Shown piece by piece: positions 16,147 through 23,118 of a stretch of DNA of 64,000 nt. Made by a program: the position numbers and the translations under genes. The notes beneath the pieces were generated by a model. That model saw only the letters and a list, made by a program, of their open reading frames with translations. It ran no database searches and was not told the origin of the DNA. Origin of the DNA: UBA5704 sp036380715 (GTDB taxonomy: Bacteria > Acidobacteriota > Thermoanaerobaculia > Multivoradales > UBA5704); the NCBI GenBank assembly GCA_036380715.1, contig DASVEF010000126.1, positions 1 to 64,000 on the forward strand, in the 5' to 3' direction. The number at the start of each line of letters is the position of its first letter. Within the stretch, counting starts at the first letter, position 1.

Positions 16147-17321
16147 GCGTGCAAACCCCCACAGGCAGAACCTGCGTCACGAGCTCCGTTGCTCAAGGGG
16201 AGTGATTCTCCGCGGGCTGAACGGAGGGCGTATCTCTCCGCCAGATCCGAAAACGTGCCGAGCACGATAGCCTGCCGGAGGTCGGCCATAAAGTCAAGGT
16301 AAAAGCGCAGGTTGTGCAGCGTCGCCAGCACCGCCGCGGTCAGCTCGCCCGCCCGCGTCAAGTGGTGCAGGAAGGCGCGCGAGACCCGCGCGCACGCCGG
16401 GCAGCCGCACTGCGGATCGACCGGCGATCCGTCCTCGCGGTATCTGGCGTTCTTGATCTTGATCACCCCGGCGCGGGTGAACAGCACGCCGTGGCGGGCG
16501 TTGCGCGCCGGCAGCACGCAGTCGAAGAGGTCGACCCCGTGGCGGACGGCGTGCAGGATGTCTTCGGGGTAGCCCACGCCCATCAGGTAGCGCGGCTTGC
16601 CCGCGGGCAGCGCCGGGGCGGTCCATTCGACCACGCCGCGGCGGTGGTCCTCGGATTCCCCGACGCTGACGCCGCCGATGGCGTAGCCGTCGAAATCGAG
16701 CGGCGCGAGGTCGGCGGCGGCGCGCTCGCGCAGCCTGGGGTAGACGCTCCCCTGCGCGATGCCGAAGAGGCCGCCGGGCCAGCTCTCCTCCCGGAGGGAG
16801 GCCTCGCGGGCGCGGCGCGCCCAGGCCAGGGTACGGTTCCACGACGCCTCGGCCTCGGCCTCGGTCACCGGCCAGGGGGGGCACTCGTCGAGCATCATGG
16901 CCACGTCGACCCCCATGCGCGCCTGCATCTCCACCACCCCTTCGGGGGTGAAGCGCAGCGGCGAGCCGTCGAGGTGGCTGCGGAAGGTGACCCCGCCGTC
17001 GTCCACGGTGCGCAGGGTGCTCAGGCTGAAGACCTGGAAGCCGCCGCTGTCGGTGAGGATCGGCGCCGGCCAGCCGGTGAAGCGGTGGATCCCGCCCAGC
17101 TTTTCGATCGTGTCGATCCCGGGGCGCAGCGCCAAGTGATAGAGGTTGCTGAGCATGATCGAGGCCCCGGCCGCGGCGAGGTCCTGGGGCGGGATCCCTT
17201 TGACCGCGCCCAGCGTGCCCACGGGCATGAAGGCCGGCGTCTCCACGGCTCCGTGCGGGGTCGCGAGCCGGCCGCGCCGCGCGCGGCCGCAGGCGGCGAG
17301 GATCTCGAAAGTCAGAGGCAT
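16143..17321 (-). CDS. tgt: tRNA-guanine transglycosylase (Tgt)
   Basis: 392 residues. It exchanges G34 of GUN-anticodon tRNAs for preQ1 in queuosine synthesis. Visible motifs are TPAFMPVGTLGAVKG, the catalytic-base region LTDSGGFQVFSL, GIAQGS, YAIGGVSVGE and LFDCVLPARNARHG (nucleophilic Asp). The zinc site is CGCPACARVSRAFLHHL, where Cys, Cys, Cys and His are all present. The C-terminus has a short extra Ser/Gly tail. It is the first gene of the tgt-yajC-secD-secF operon. Confidence 0.96.
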   Translation of the reverse strand: MPLTFEILAACGRARRGRLATPHGAVETPAFMPVGTLGAVKGIPPQDLAAAGASIMLSNLYHLALRPGIDTIEKLGGIHRFTGWPAPILTDSGGFQVFSLSTLRTVDDGGVTFRSHLDGSPLRFTPEGVVEMQARMGVDVAMMLDECPPWPVTEAEAEASWNRTLAWARRAREASLREESWPGGLFGIAQGSVYPRLRERAAADLAPLDFDGYAIGGVSVGESEDHRRGVVEWTAPALPAGKPRYLMGVGYPEDILHAVRHGVDLFDCVLPARNARHGVLFTRAGVIKIKNARYREDGSPVDPQCGCPACARVSRAFLHHLTRAGELTAAVLATLHNLRFYLDFMADLRQAIVLGTFSDLAERYALRSARGESLPLSNGARDAGSACGGLHA

Positions 17322-17367
17322 GAACGGTTTCCGGCACAGGCGCTGACGCGGCGAGCGGCAGCGGGAT

Positions 17368-17461
17368 CAAGGACAGGCAAGGACGTCAAGGACACCAAGG
17401 ACGAGGAACATGTCATTCACCCGCGTCCTTGCTGTCCTTGATGTCCTTGGCGTCCTTGGTT
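17368..17461. repeat. Inverted repeat built of 9-bp NCAAGGACN units
   Basis: Between lolA and tgt. The left arm (17368-17406) holds four tandem units of the form (N)CAAGGAC(N). The right arm (17423-17461) holds four units of the complement, GTCCTTG. The arms could pair over more than 30 bases around a 16-base loop. No terminator T-run adjoins it. It may be a cruciform-forming dispersed repeat or a strong RNA hairpin. Confidence 0.8.
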
Positions 17462-17473
17462 TCCACGGGGCTC

Positions 17474-18202
17474 TCAGGAGCCCGAGCCCGATTTCTGCTG
17501 GCCGAGGTCGATCACCCGTTTCTGGACCCCGTCGGGGATCTTGAGCACGAAGCGCTCCTCGGGGATGCGGGTGTTCCGCTTCAGGTCCTCGAACCGGTAC
17601 TCGGTCACGTCGCCGTCCGCCTCCTGGTAGCGCAGGCGCACCGGCAGATAGGTCTCGCTGTCGATCCACAGGCTCATCGACTTGAGCCGCTTGGAGATGC
17701 GGGCGAAGCGCGGGATCAGCTCCAGGCGGAACGGAGTCCCCTTCTTGCCCGGGGTCGTCAGCCGGACCGTGAAGTATTCGGTCAGCGCCTCCATGTTGCC
17801 GCTCGCCCCCAGGTACTTGAAGACCTGGTTGGAGTAGCGGCCGACCTTGACCAGGTCGGCCCGCTTCAGGTCGCGGTACCAGGTGGTCATTTCGCTGCCC
17901 TTGATCACCACCGAGATCGGGTTGGGCGACGTGTACTCCCAGCGCACGCGGTCGGGCGCGGCGTAGTAGAAGACGCCCTTGGAGGTCTCGGGCGCGACCA
18001 GCATGGAGCTCTCCTGGGTCTGGATGAACCGGGCCTCCAGCGTCTTGAGCTGCCGCTGCTCGGCCTTGACGCGCTCCACCAGGGCCTTGAGGCGCTGGTT
18101 GCCGTCGAGCCCGGGGGCCTTGGGGTCGGGCAGCCTGCCCTGCTGCGCCGCGGCGGGGATGGCGAGGAACAGGACGGTCAGGAGAAGCGCGAGGTGTTTC
18201 AT
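17474..18202 (-). CDS. lolA: LolA-like periplasmic outer-membrane lipoprotein carrier
   Basis: 242 residues from ATG 18202. A signal peptide (MKHLALLLTVLFLAIPAAAQ) is followed by a LolA-type half-barrel: LKTLEARFIQTQESSML, KGVFYYAAPDRVRWEYTSP, EMTTWYRDL and the late motif SLWIDSETYLPVRLRYQE. LolA carries lipoproteins from LolCDE across the periplasm to the outer membrane. The frame runs further upstream but without features. The start has no strong Shine-Dalgarno. Sequence divergence leaves room for another LolA-fold carrier. Confidence 0.8.
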   Translation of the reverse strand: MKHLALLLTVLFLAIPAAAQQGRLPDPKAPGLDGNQRLKALVERVKAEQRQLKTLEARFIQTQESSMLVAPETSKGVFYYAAPDRVRWEYTSPNPISVVIKGSEMTTWYRDLKRADLVKVGRYSNQVFKYLGASGNMEALTEYFTVRLTTPGKKGTPFRLELIPRFARISKRLKSMSLWIDSETYLPVRLRYQEADGDVTEYRFEDLKRNTRIPEERFVLKIPDGVQKRVIDLGQQKSGSGS

Positions 18203-18284
18203 AGGGAATGATTGGAACGGGGAGGAGAGGGCCCTTATTCCTCCCGCATGGCAACCTTGGAAGTCTATCAGGGCTCGCCGCCGG

Positions 18285-18313
18285 TTGACAGGCCATCCGG
18301 CGGATGCTAGCTT
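18285..18313 (+). promoter_or_regulatory. Sigma-70-like promoter of the FYDLN-protein/folK genes
   Basis: A perfect -35 TTGACA (18285-18290), a 17-base spacer and -10 TAGCTT (18308-18313) preceded by TGC, about 44 bases before the ATG at 18357. This is the best promoter match in the window apart from 22979. Confidence 0.65.
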
Positions 18314-18356
18314 CACCGCCCTCTGAAACCGGTCCAGGACCGGGCGGGAGTCTGCC

Positions 18357-18668
18357 ATGCCTGAGCTCAAGTTGGGAACGAAGCACGAGTGTTTCAGTTG
18401 CGGGACGAAGTTCTACGATCTCGGCAAGCCCGAGCCGCTCTGTCCCAAGTGCGGTGCGAACCAGAAGGACGCCGCGCACATGGAGACCCCGGCGGTGAGC
18501 CAGGCATCGCGCCGCCGCCGCAAGGCCGAGGTCCCGAAGGCGATCGAGATCGAAGAGGAGGCGGAAGTCGCCCCGATCGAGGATCTCGACGAGGACGTCG
18601 TCCCGGAGGGCATCGAGGACGCGGACCTCGCCGGGGAGGAAGAGGAGGAGATCGACGACGAGGAGTGA
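18357..18668 (+). CDS. FYDLN-acid family zinc-ribbon protein
   Basis: 103 residues. It opens MPELKLGTKHECFSCGTKFY, continues DLGKPEPLCPKCGANQ, and ends in a long acidic tail of Glu/Asp. This is the TIGR02300 family, named for the FYDLN motif plus acidic C-terminus. Two CxxC pairs would bind zinc. Function is not established; the acidic tail suggests interaction with basic proteins or nucleic-acid machinery. A good promoter lies upstream, and folK begins 13 bases after the stop. Confidence 0.88.
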   Translation: MPELKLGTKHECFSCGTKFYDLGKPEPLCPKCGANQKDAAHMETPAVSQASRRRRKAEVPKAIEIEEEAEVAPIEDLDEDVVPEGIEDADLAGEEEEEIDDEE

Positions 18669-18681
18669 GGTCGCCGTCGCC

Positions 18682-19116
18682 TTGGCCCTGGGGGGCAACC
18701 AGGGGCCGGTCGAGCAGACCTTGCGCCTCGCCCTGAGGCACCTGGAAGCTTCGCTCGGCCCCTTGAGAGTCGCCCCCTTCATCCGCACCCTCCCGGTCTC
18801 GCCCATCTCCCAGCCCGAATACCTGAACACGGCCGCCGTGGGATGGACCTCTCTCCCTCCGGAGGCGGTCCTCGCGCTGGCCAAAGCGCTGGAGCTGGCC
18901 GCCGGCCGCCGCCGCGGCCCGCGCTTCGGCCCCCGGCCCCTGGACGTCGACCTCCTCCTCTACGGCGCTGTGGAGTCCTCGGCCCCGGAGCTGACCCTCC
19001 CCCATCCGCGCCTGCGCGAGCGCCGCTTCGTGCTCGAGCCCCTCGCCGCCATCGCCCCGGACCTGCCGGTGCCGCCGGACGGGGTCACGGTGGGGGAGCT
19101 GTTGTCGAGGCTGTGA
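18682..19116 (+). CDS. folK: 2-amino-4-hydroxy-6-hydroxymethyldihydropteridine pyrophosphokinase
   Basis: 144 residues. It transfers pyrophosphate from ATP to the pterin in folate synthesis. Motifs seen are ALGGNQGPVEQTL, PVSPISQPEYLNTAAVG, and the signature GPRPLDVDLLLYG with the metal-binding Asp pair. LPHPRLRERRFVLEPLAAI is also typical. It starts at TTG 18682, probably using the GAGGAG that ends the preceding gene as ribosome site. It is co-transcribed with the FYDLN gene. Its last 32 bases overlap the convergent CDF gene. Confidence 0.9.
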   Translation: MALGGNQGPVEQTLRLALRHLEASLGPLRVAPFIRTLPVSPISQPEYLNTAAVGWTSLPPEAVLALAKALELAAGRRRGPRFGPRPLDVDLLLYGAVESSAPELTLPHPRLRERRFVLEPLAAIAPDLPVPPDGVTVGELLSRL

Positions 19117-19987
19117 CCGGGTCGCCGTGCACGAACACCTTCGACCGCGGCATCTCGCTCTCGATCGCCCGCAGGACGCGGACCATCAGGTCGTGGGCGT
19201 CCTCGAAGGAAGTCTCACGGGGGATCTCCAGGTGGAGCTCGACGAAGCGCTGGCCGCCGCTGCGGCGGGTGCGCAGGTCGTGCATGCCGACCACTCCCTG
19301 CGAGGCGAAGGAGGCGACGATCTCGCGGATACGGCGCAGATCCTCCGCGGGCAACCCGCGGTCGCTCAGGTCGCCGATCGCTTCCAGGAGGAGGCGGGCG
19401 GCGGAGAAGAAGACGTAGACCGCCACGCCCAGCGCCACCAGGGCGTCGGCCGGCGCCCATCCGGTCAGGGCGATCGCCAGGAGGGCGGCCAGGGCGGCGC
19501 CGTTGACCCACAGGTCGGTCGCGTAGTGCAGGCTGTCGGCCGCGAGCGCGGGGCTGCCGGTCCGCTCGGCGGCCCGGCGGAGGTGGCGGGAAACGCCGAA
19601 GCCGACCGCGATCGAGACCGCCAGCACGGCCACGCCCACGGCGCTCTGTTGCGGCGCCTCGCCGGAGACCAGCCGCCGCAGCCCGGCCACCACCAGGCTG
19701 GCCGCGGCCCCGGCGAGGAACAGCCCCTGGCCGAGCGCGGCGAGGTTCTCGAACTTGCCGTGGCCGTAGGCGTGCTCGGCGTCGGGCGGAGCGGCGCTGC
19801 GCCGCAGGACCAGGTAGTTGGCCGCGGAGATGAAGACGTCGATCAGGGAATCCAGGGCCGCCGATCCCAGGGCCAGAGAGCCGGTCACCCAGGCGCCGGC
19901 CGCCTTGAGGACGACCAGGAAGCCGGCGGCGGCCACCGCGACGAGCGGGGCCGGGCTGACTTCCGGAGGGCGCGCGGGAGAGCTCAA
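19085..19987 (-). CDS. Cation diffusion facilitator (CDF) metal efflux transporter
   Basis: 300 residues, six transmembrane helices. The metal site is complete: LDSLID in helix 2 (Asp-x3-Asp) and ADSLHYATD in helix 5 (His-x3-Asp), with HAYGHGKFENLAAL between helices 2 and 3. The C-terminal cytosolic domain includes GVVGMHDLRTRR and HLEIP. CDF proteins exchange Zn2+/Fe2+/Mn2+ for protons; specificity cannot be fixed here. The start is TTG at 19987, whose TGA overlaps the stop of the upstream TPR gene (TTGA), so translation is coupled. Confidence 0.88.
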   Translation of the reverse strand: MSSPARPPEVSPAPLVAVAAAGFLVVLKAAGAWVTGSLALGSAALDSLIDVFISAANYLVLRRSAAPPDAEHAYGHGKFENLAALGQGLFLAGAAASLVVAGLRRLVSGEAPQQSAVGVAVLAVSIAVGFGVSRHLRRAAERTGSPALAADSLHYATDLWVNGAALAALLAIALTGWAPADALVALGVAVYVFFSAARLLLEAIGDLSDRGLPAEDLRRIREIVASFASQGVVGMHDLRTRRSGGQRFVELHLEIPRETSFEDAHDLMVRVLRAIESEMPRSKVFVHGDPVTASTTAPPP

Positions 19988-20859
19988 TCCTTGGATTTCG
20001 CCAGCAGGGCCCGCGCGTCGGCCAGAGCCTTCTCGTCCTCCACCACCCGCGCGGGCGACGGGGTCCGGGCGGCCAGCTTGCGCAGGATCTCCCGCGCTTC
20101 GCCGGCCTTCTCCGGGTGGTGCTCCAGCAGGGCCTCGGCCAGGTAGAGATGGTTGAGGAGGTTGCCGGGGCCCAGAGCCACGGCGCGGCGCAGCTCGGAC
20201 ACCGCCTTGTCGCGGTCGACCCAGCCGGTCACGAAGGGCACTTTGGGGGCCAGGGTGTGCAGGCGGCCGAGCATGCGGTGGCCGGCGCCCTCGTCGTAGG
20301 CCTCGTCGAGGGCGATCCCCACCTCGGAGTAGCGCAGGACGCGGTCCCCCACCCCCTGGCGCGCCGCGGCCATCCTGCCGTAGGCGTCCCCCCAGAGCCC
20401 CCAGTGCACGCCGGCCCAGAGATGGAGGGCGGCCGCCTCCGGCGCGCCGGCGAGCGCCTTCGCCGCCTCCTTGGGCGTCATCTTGTCGAGACGCTGCCGT
20501 CCTCCGGTCTTCCGGGCCAGGCGGTCGAGGGCCGCCTCGGCCGCGTCGCGGCCCTGGGCGAAGATCTTCTGCTTCTCCTCGCGGGTGCGGGCCACGTGCT
20601 CCCCCTTGAAGTGGAGGGCGCGCAGCAGCTTCCAGGCCCCTTCCAGGCGCCCCGGCTGCGACTGGACGGCGCGCTCGTAGGCCGCGATCGCCTCGTTGAC
20701 CGGCCCCGGCGCGGCCTGCCCTCCCCGGTGACCCTCGGCGCGGCGGGCCCAGGCGGCGTCTCCCTGAGCGATGGGGTCCGGCTGCGCGAGCAGCGGAACG
20801 GGAAGGGCGAGGAGAGCGAGAAGGGCGAGGGTTGTACGGGGGATGCGGGTGATTCTCAT
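19984..20859 (-). CDS. Secreted TPR-type helical protein, possibly TatT-like
   Basis: 291 residues with a signal peptide (TLALLALLALPVPLLAQ). The rest is mostly helical. TPR-like pairs occur near 50-80 (EAIAAYERAVQSQPGRLEG) and 215-270 (SELRRAVALGPGNLLNHLYL). The segment EAAALHLWAGVHWGLWG resembles the TRAP-transporter-associated TatT family, but the match is from memory and weak. No TRAP permease genes are nearby. It is coupled to the downstream CDF gene by a TTGA overlap. Confidence 0.55.
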   Translation of the reverse strand: MRITRIPRTTLALLALLALPVPLLAQPDPIAQGDAAWARRAEGHRGGQAAPGPVNEAIAAYERAVQSQPGRLEGAWKLLRALHFKGEHVARTREEKQKIFAQGRDAAEAALDRLARKTGGRQRLDKMTPKEAAKALAGAPEAAALHLWAGVHWGLWGDAYGRMAAARQGVGDRVLRYSEVGIALDEAYDEGAGHRMLGRLHTLAPKVPFVTGWVDRDKAVSELRRAVALGPGNLLNHLYLAEALLEHHPEKAGEAREILRKLAARTPSPARVVEDEKALADARALLAKSKD

Positions 20860-20933
20860 AAGGGGGGTGGGCTCCTGGTATCCGGTTTGCTCGGGAATTC
20901 TGCCATGATCCGGCTCGCGAGAGCCGCGCTAGA

Positions 20934-21644
20934 ATGGTGACGACTTCTATGGGCACTGATCGGAGCCGCGAGACTTTCCTCCCCCTGGTCCCCCTGCCGG
21001 ACGTGGTGCACTTCCCGCGCACGGAGCTGCGCCTGCACGTCTCCGAGCCGCGCTACCGGCGCCTGATCCACGACCTGGTCGAACGCGAGGACGCGGAGAG
21101 CTGGATCGGCATCGTCCTGCTCAAGCCGGGCTGGGTGCAGAGCTACGAGGGGCGGCCCGACGTCTTCCCGGAGGGGACCGCCGGCCGGCTGCTGGACGTC
21201 GATGTGCTGGCGGACGGCAGCGCCAACGTCGTCCTCTACGGCGACTTCCGGTTCGAGCTGGAGCGCGAGGTCGATCACGGCGAGCCCTACCGCCGGGCCC
21301 TGGTCCGCCCGGTGGAAGAGCCCTGGCTCAACGAGAAGGACGCCGGTATCACGCTGGTGCGGAGCTCCATCCTGGAGCACCTGGACCGGCTCGCGAGCGA
21401 GCTCGGCGAGCGTTTCCCGCTCCGCCGCGAGGAGGAGGAGCTGGACGCGGAAACCCCCTTCGAGGAGCTGGTCAACCGGATCGCCGCCGAGATCGACGTG
21501 CCGGCCGTGCGCAAGCTCCAGCTCCTCCACGAGCCGCTGCCCGAGCGCGGGCTCTCCATCCTGTCGATCCTGCGCAGCCGCATGCAGGTGGTGGACGCCC
21601 TGCGCCCCTACCGGCATCTGGCGGGGCGTTCCGAGCTCAACTGA
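20934..21644 (+). CDS. Stand-alone LON substrate-binding domain protein
   Basis: 236 residues. FLPLVPLPDVVHFPRTELRL and SEPRYRRLIHDLV match the N-terminal substrate-binding domain of Lon (PF02190), but there is no AAA or protease domain. Such proteins occur widely; their role is unproven and may be substrate recognition or adaptor work. The start is uncertain (ATG at 20934 or 20950). The HD gene follows 3 bases after the stop, so they form an operon. Confidence 0.82.
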   Translation: MVTTSMGTDRSRETFLPLVPLPDVVHFPRTELRLHVSEPRYRRLIHDLVEREDAESWIGIVLLKPGWVQSYEGRPDVFPEGTAGRLLDVDVLADGSANVVLYGDFRFELEREVDHGEPYRRALVRPVEEPWLNEKDAGITLVRSSILEHLDRLASELGERFPLRREEEELDAETPFEELVNRIAAEIDVPAVRKLQLLHEPLPERGLSILSILRSRMQVVDALRPYRHLAGRSELN

Positions 21645-21647
21645 CCT

Positions 21648-22868
21648 TTGCCGGACGCCGCCAAGCCCGCCGCGCTGTCGCTCCGGGACCCGGTCCACGG
21701 GTTCATCCGCGCCGACCCTCTGGAGGCGGCGCTGATCAACAGCCGCCCGCTGCAGCGCCTGCGCTTCATCCACCAGCTCGGCTTCACCTTCCTGGTCTTC
21801 CCGGGGGCGGAGCACAGCCGCTTCAGCCACGTGCTGGGGGCCATGCACCTCGCCGGCCGGGTCTACGACGCCCTCTGCTCCAAGAGCGGCGGCCTGCTCC
21901 CGCCGGGGACGCGCAGCCGCGAGCGCCGGCTGGCGCGCGCCGCCGCCCTGCTCCACGACGTGGGCCACGCCCCGTTCAGCCATTCGGCCGAGGAGCTGTT
22001 CGACGGGGGGATCGACCACGAGGAGATGACCCGCCGCCTGCTCGGCACTCCCGAGGTGGAGGAGGTCTTCGCCCGCTGCGGAGAGGGGATCGCGCCCGCC
22101 GACGTCGCACGCCTGCTCTCCGGCGGCGGCGACGCCACGGAGCGCCTGCTCGCCCAGATCATCTCGGGGGAGCTCGACGTCGACAAGATGGACTACCTGC
22201 TGCGCGACAGCCTCTACTGCGGCGTGCGCTACGGCACCTTCGACCTCGACCGCCTGCTCGACACCATGCTCCCCCTGGAGGACCCGGCGACCGGAGAGTG
22301 GGGGATCGGCGTCGAGGAGGGGGGTGTGCACGCCCTGGAGGCGCTGGTCATGGCGCGCTACTACATGTTCACGCAGGTGTATTTCAACGTCACCGGCAAG
22401 GCGCTGGAGCTGCACCTCAACCGGTGGCTGCAGGAGAGCGGCGGGCGCTGGGCGTCCGAGCCGGAGGCCTTCCTGGCCCAGGACGACGTCTCCGTCTGGG
22501 CGGCCATGCGGCGGTCGGCGAGCGTGCACGCCCGCGCCGTGGTGGCGCGCGACCACTTCCCCGTGGCTTTCGAGACCCGCGAGCACCTGCCGCGCGAGGA
22601 CAAGGAGCGCTTCGAGGCCCTGCTGCCGGAGATCGCCGCGCGCTTCGGAGAGGGCAACCTCCTGGTCTCGCGGTCCGCCAAGGACCCCCACCGCATGGGG
22701 AGGAGCCGCGTGCTCGTGCGGCGCTACGACGGCTCGCTGGAGCCCATGGAAGAGGCCAGCCACTTCATCCGCCACCTCACGCGCATCGACCGCTACCGGG
22801 TCTACACCCCGCCCGCGCTGCGCGAAAGCGTGGCCGCCGCGTTCCGCGAGCGCTGGGACCTGGCCTGA
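21648..22868 (+). CDS. HD-domain phosphohydrolase, SAMHD1/dGTPase-like
   Basis: 406 residues. The HD metal site is AEHSRFSHVLGAMHLAG, then AALLHDVGHAPFSHSAEEL and ELDVDKMDYLLRDSLY. Together these give the H...HD...D pattern. The DPVHGFI start and the layout match the YdhJ/SAMHD1-like branch, which includes dNTP triphosphohydrolases. Substrate is unproven. It starts at TTG 21648, directly after the LON gene. Confidence 0.88.
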   Translation: MPDAAKPAALSLRDPVHGFIRADPLEAALINSRPLQRLRFIHQLGFTFLVFPGAEHSRFSHVLGAMHLAGRVYDALCSKSGGLLPPGTRSRERRLARAAALLHDVGHAPFSHSAEELFDGGIDHEEMTRRLLGTPEVEEVFARCGEGIAPADVARLLSGGGDATERLLAQIISGELDVDKMDYLLRDSLYCGVRYGTFDLDRLLDTMLPLEDPATGEWGIGVEEGGVHALEALVMARYYMFTQVYFNVTGKALELHLNRWLQESGGRWASEPEAFLAQDDVSVWAAMRRSASVHARAVVARDHFPVAFETREHLPREDKERFEALLPEIAARFGEGNLLVSRSAKDPHRMGRSRVLVRRYDGSLEPMEEASHFIRHLTRIDRYRVYTPPALRESVAAAFRERWDLA

Positions 22869-22978
22869 GCCTTTCTCTCCAAAATCCCGAGTCCATCCAA
22901 TTTTCTGAATCCAAAACCCTGGACGCGCCGGACGGGCGGAAAGCCTAACCCCTTTTCCAAAAAGAAGTTGCGGCCCTG

Positions 22979-23007
22979 TTGACACGCCGGGAAAACGGCA
23001 TGACAAT
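22979..23007 (+). promoter_or_regulatory. Sigma-70-like promoter of the first TonB receptor
   Basis: TTGACA (22979-22984), a 17-base spacer, then GACAAT (23002-23007), four of six to TATAAT. It lies 111 bases before the ATG at 23119 in the only long gap of this region. The leader between holds no evident riboswitch. Confidence 0.6.
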
Positions 23008-23118
23008 TGCCCCAAAGCTTGTCAGAGTGCAAGTGGAGAATCATTGCGGGTCTCGTATCTTGCTGTGGTCCAGTCGCTTCCCCGCTGCGGGAGGCATCCA
23101 TCGAAAGGAGTTTTGGAG

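Noticed and set aside
19085..21022. 645-residue frame joining upstream sequence to the CDF transporter
   Set aside because: The upstream part overlaps the TPR gene in another frame; CDF homology begins at about 19987.
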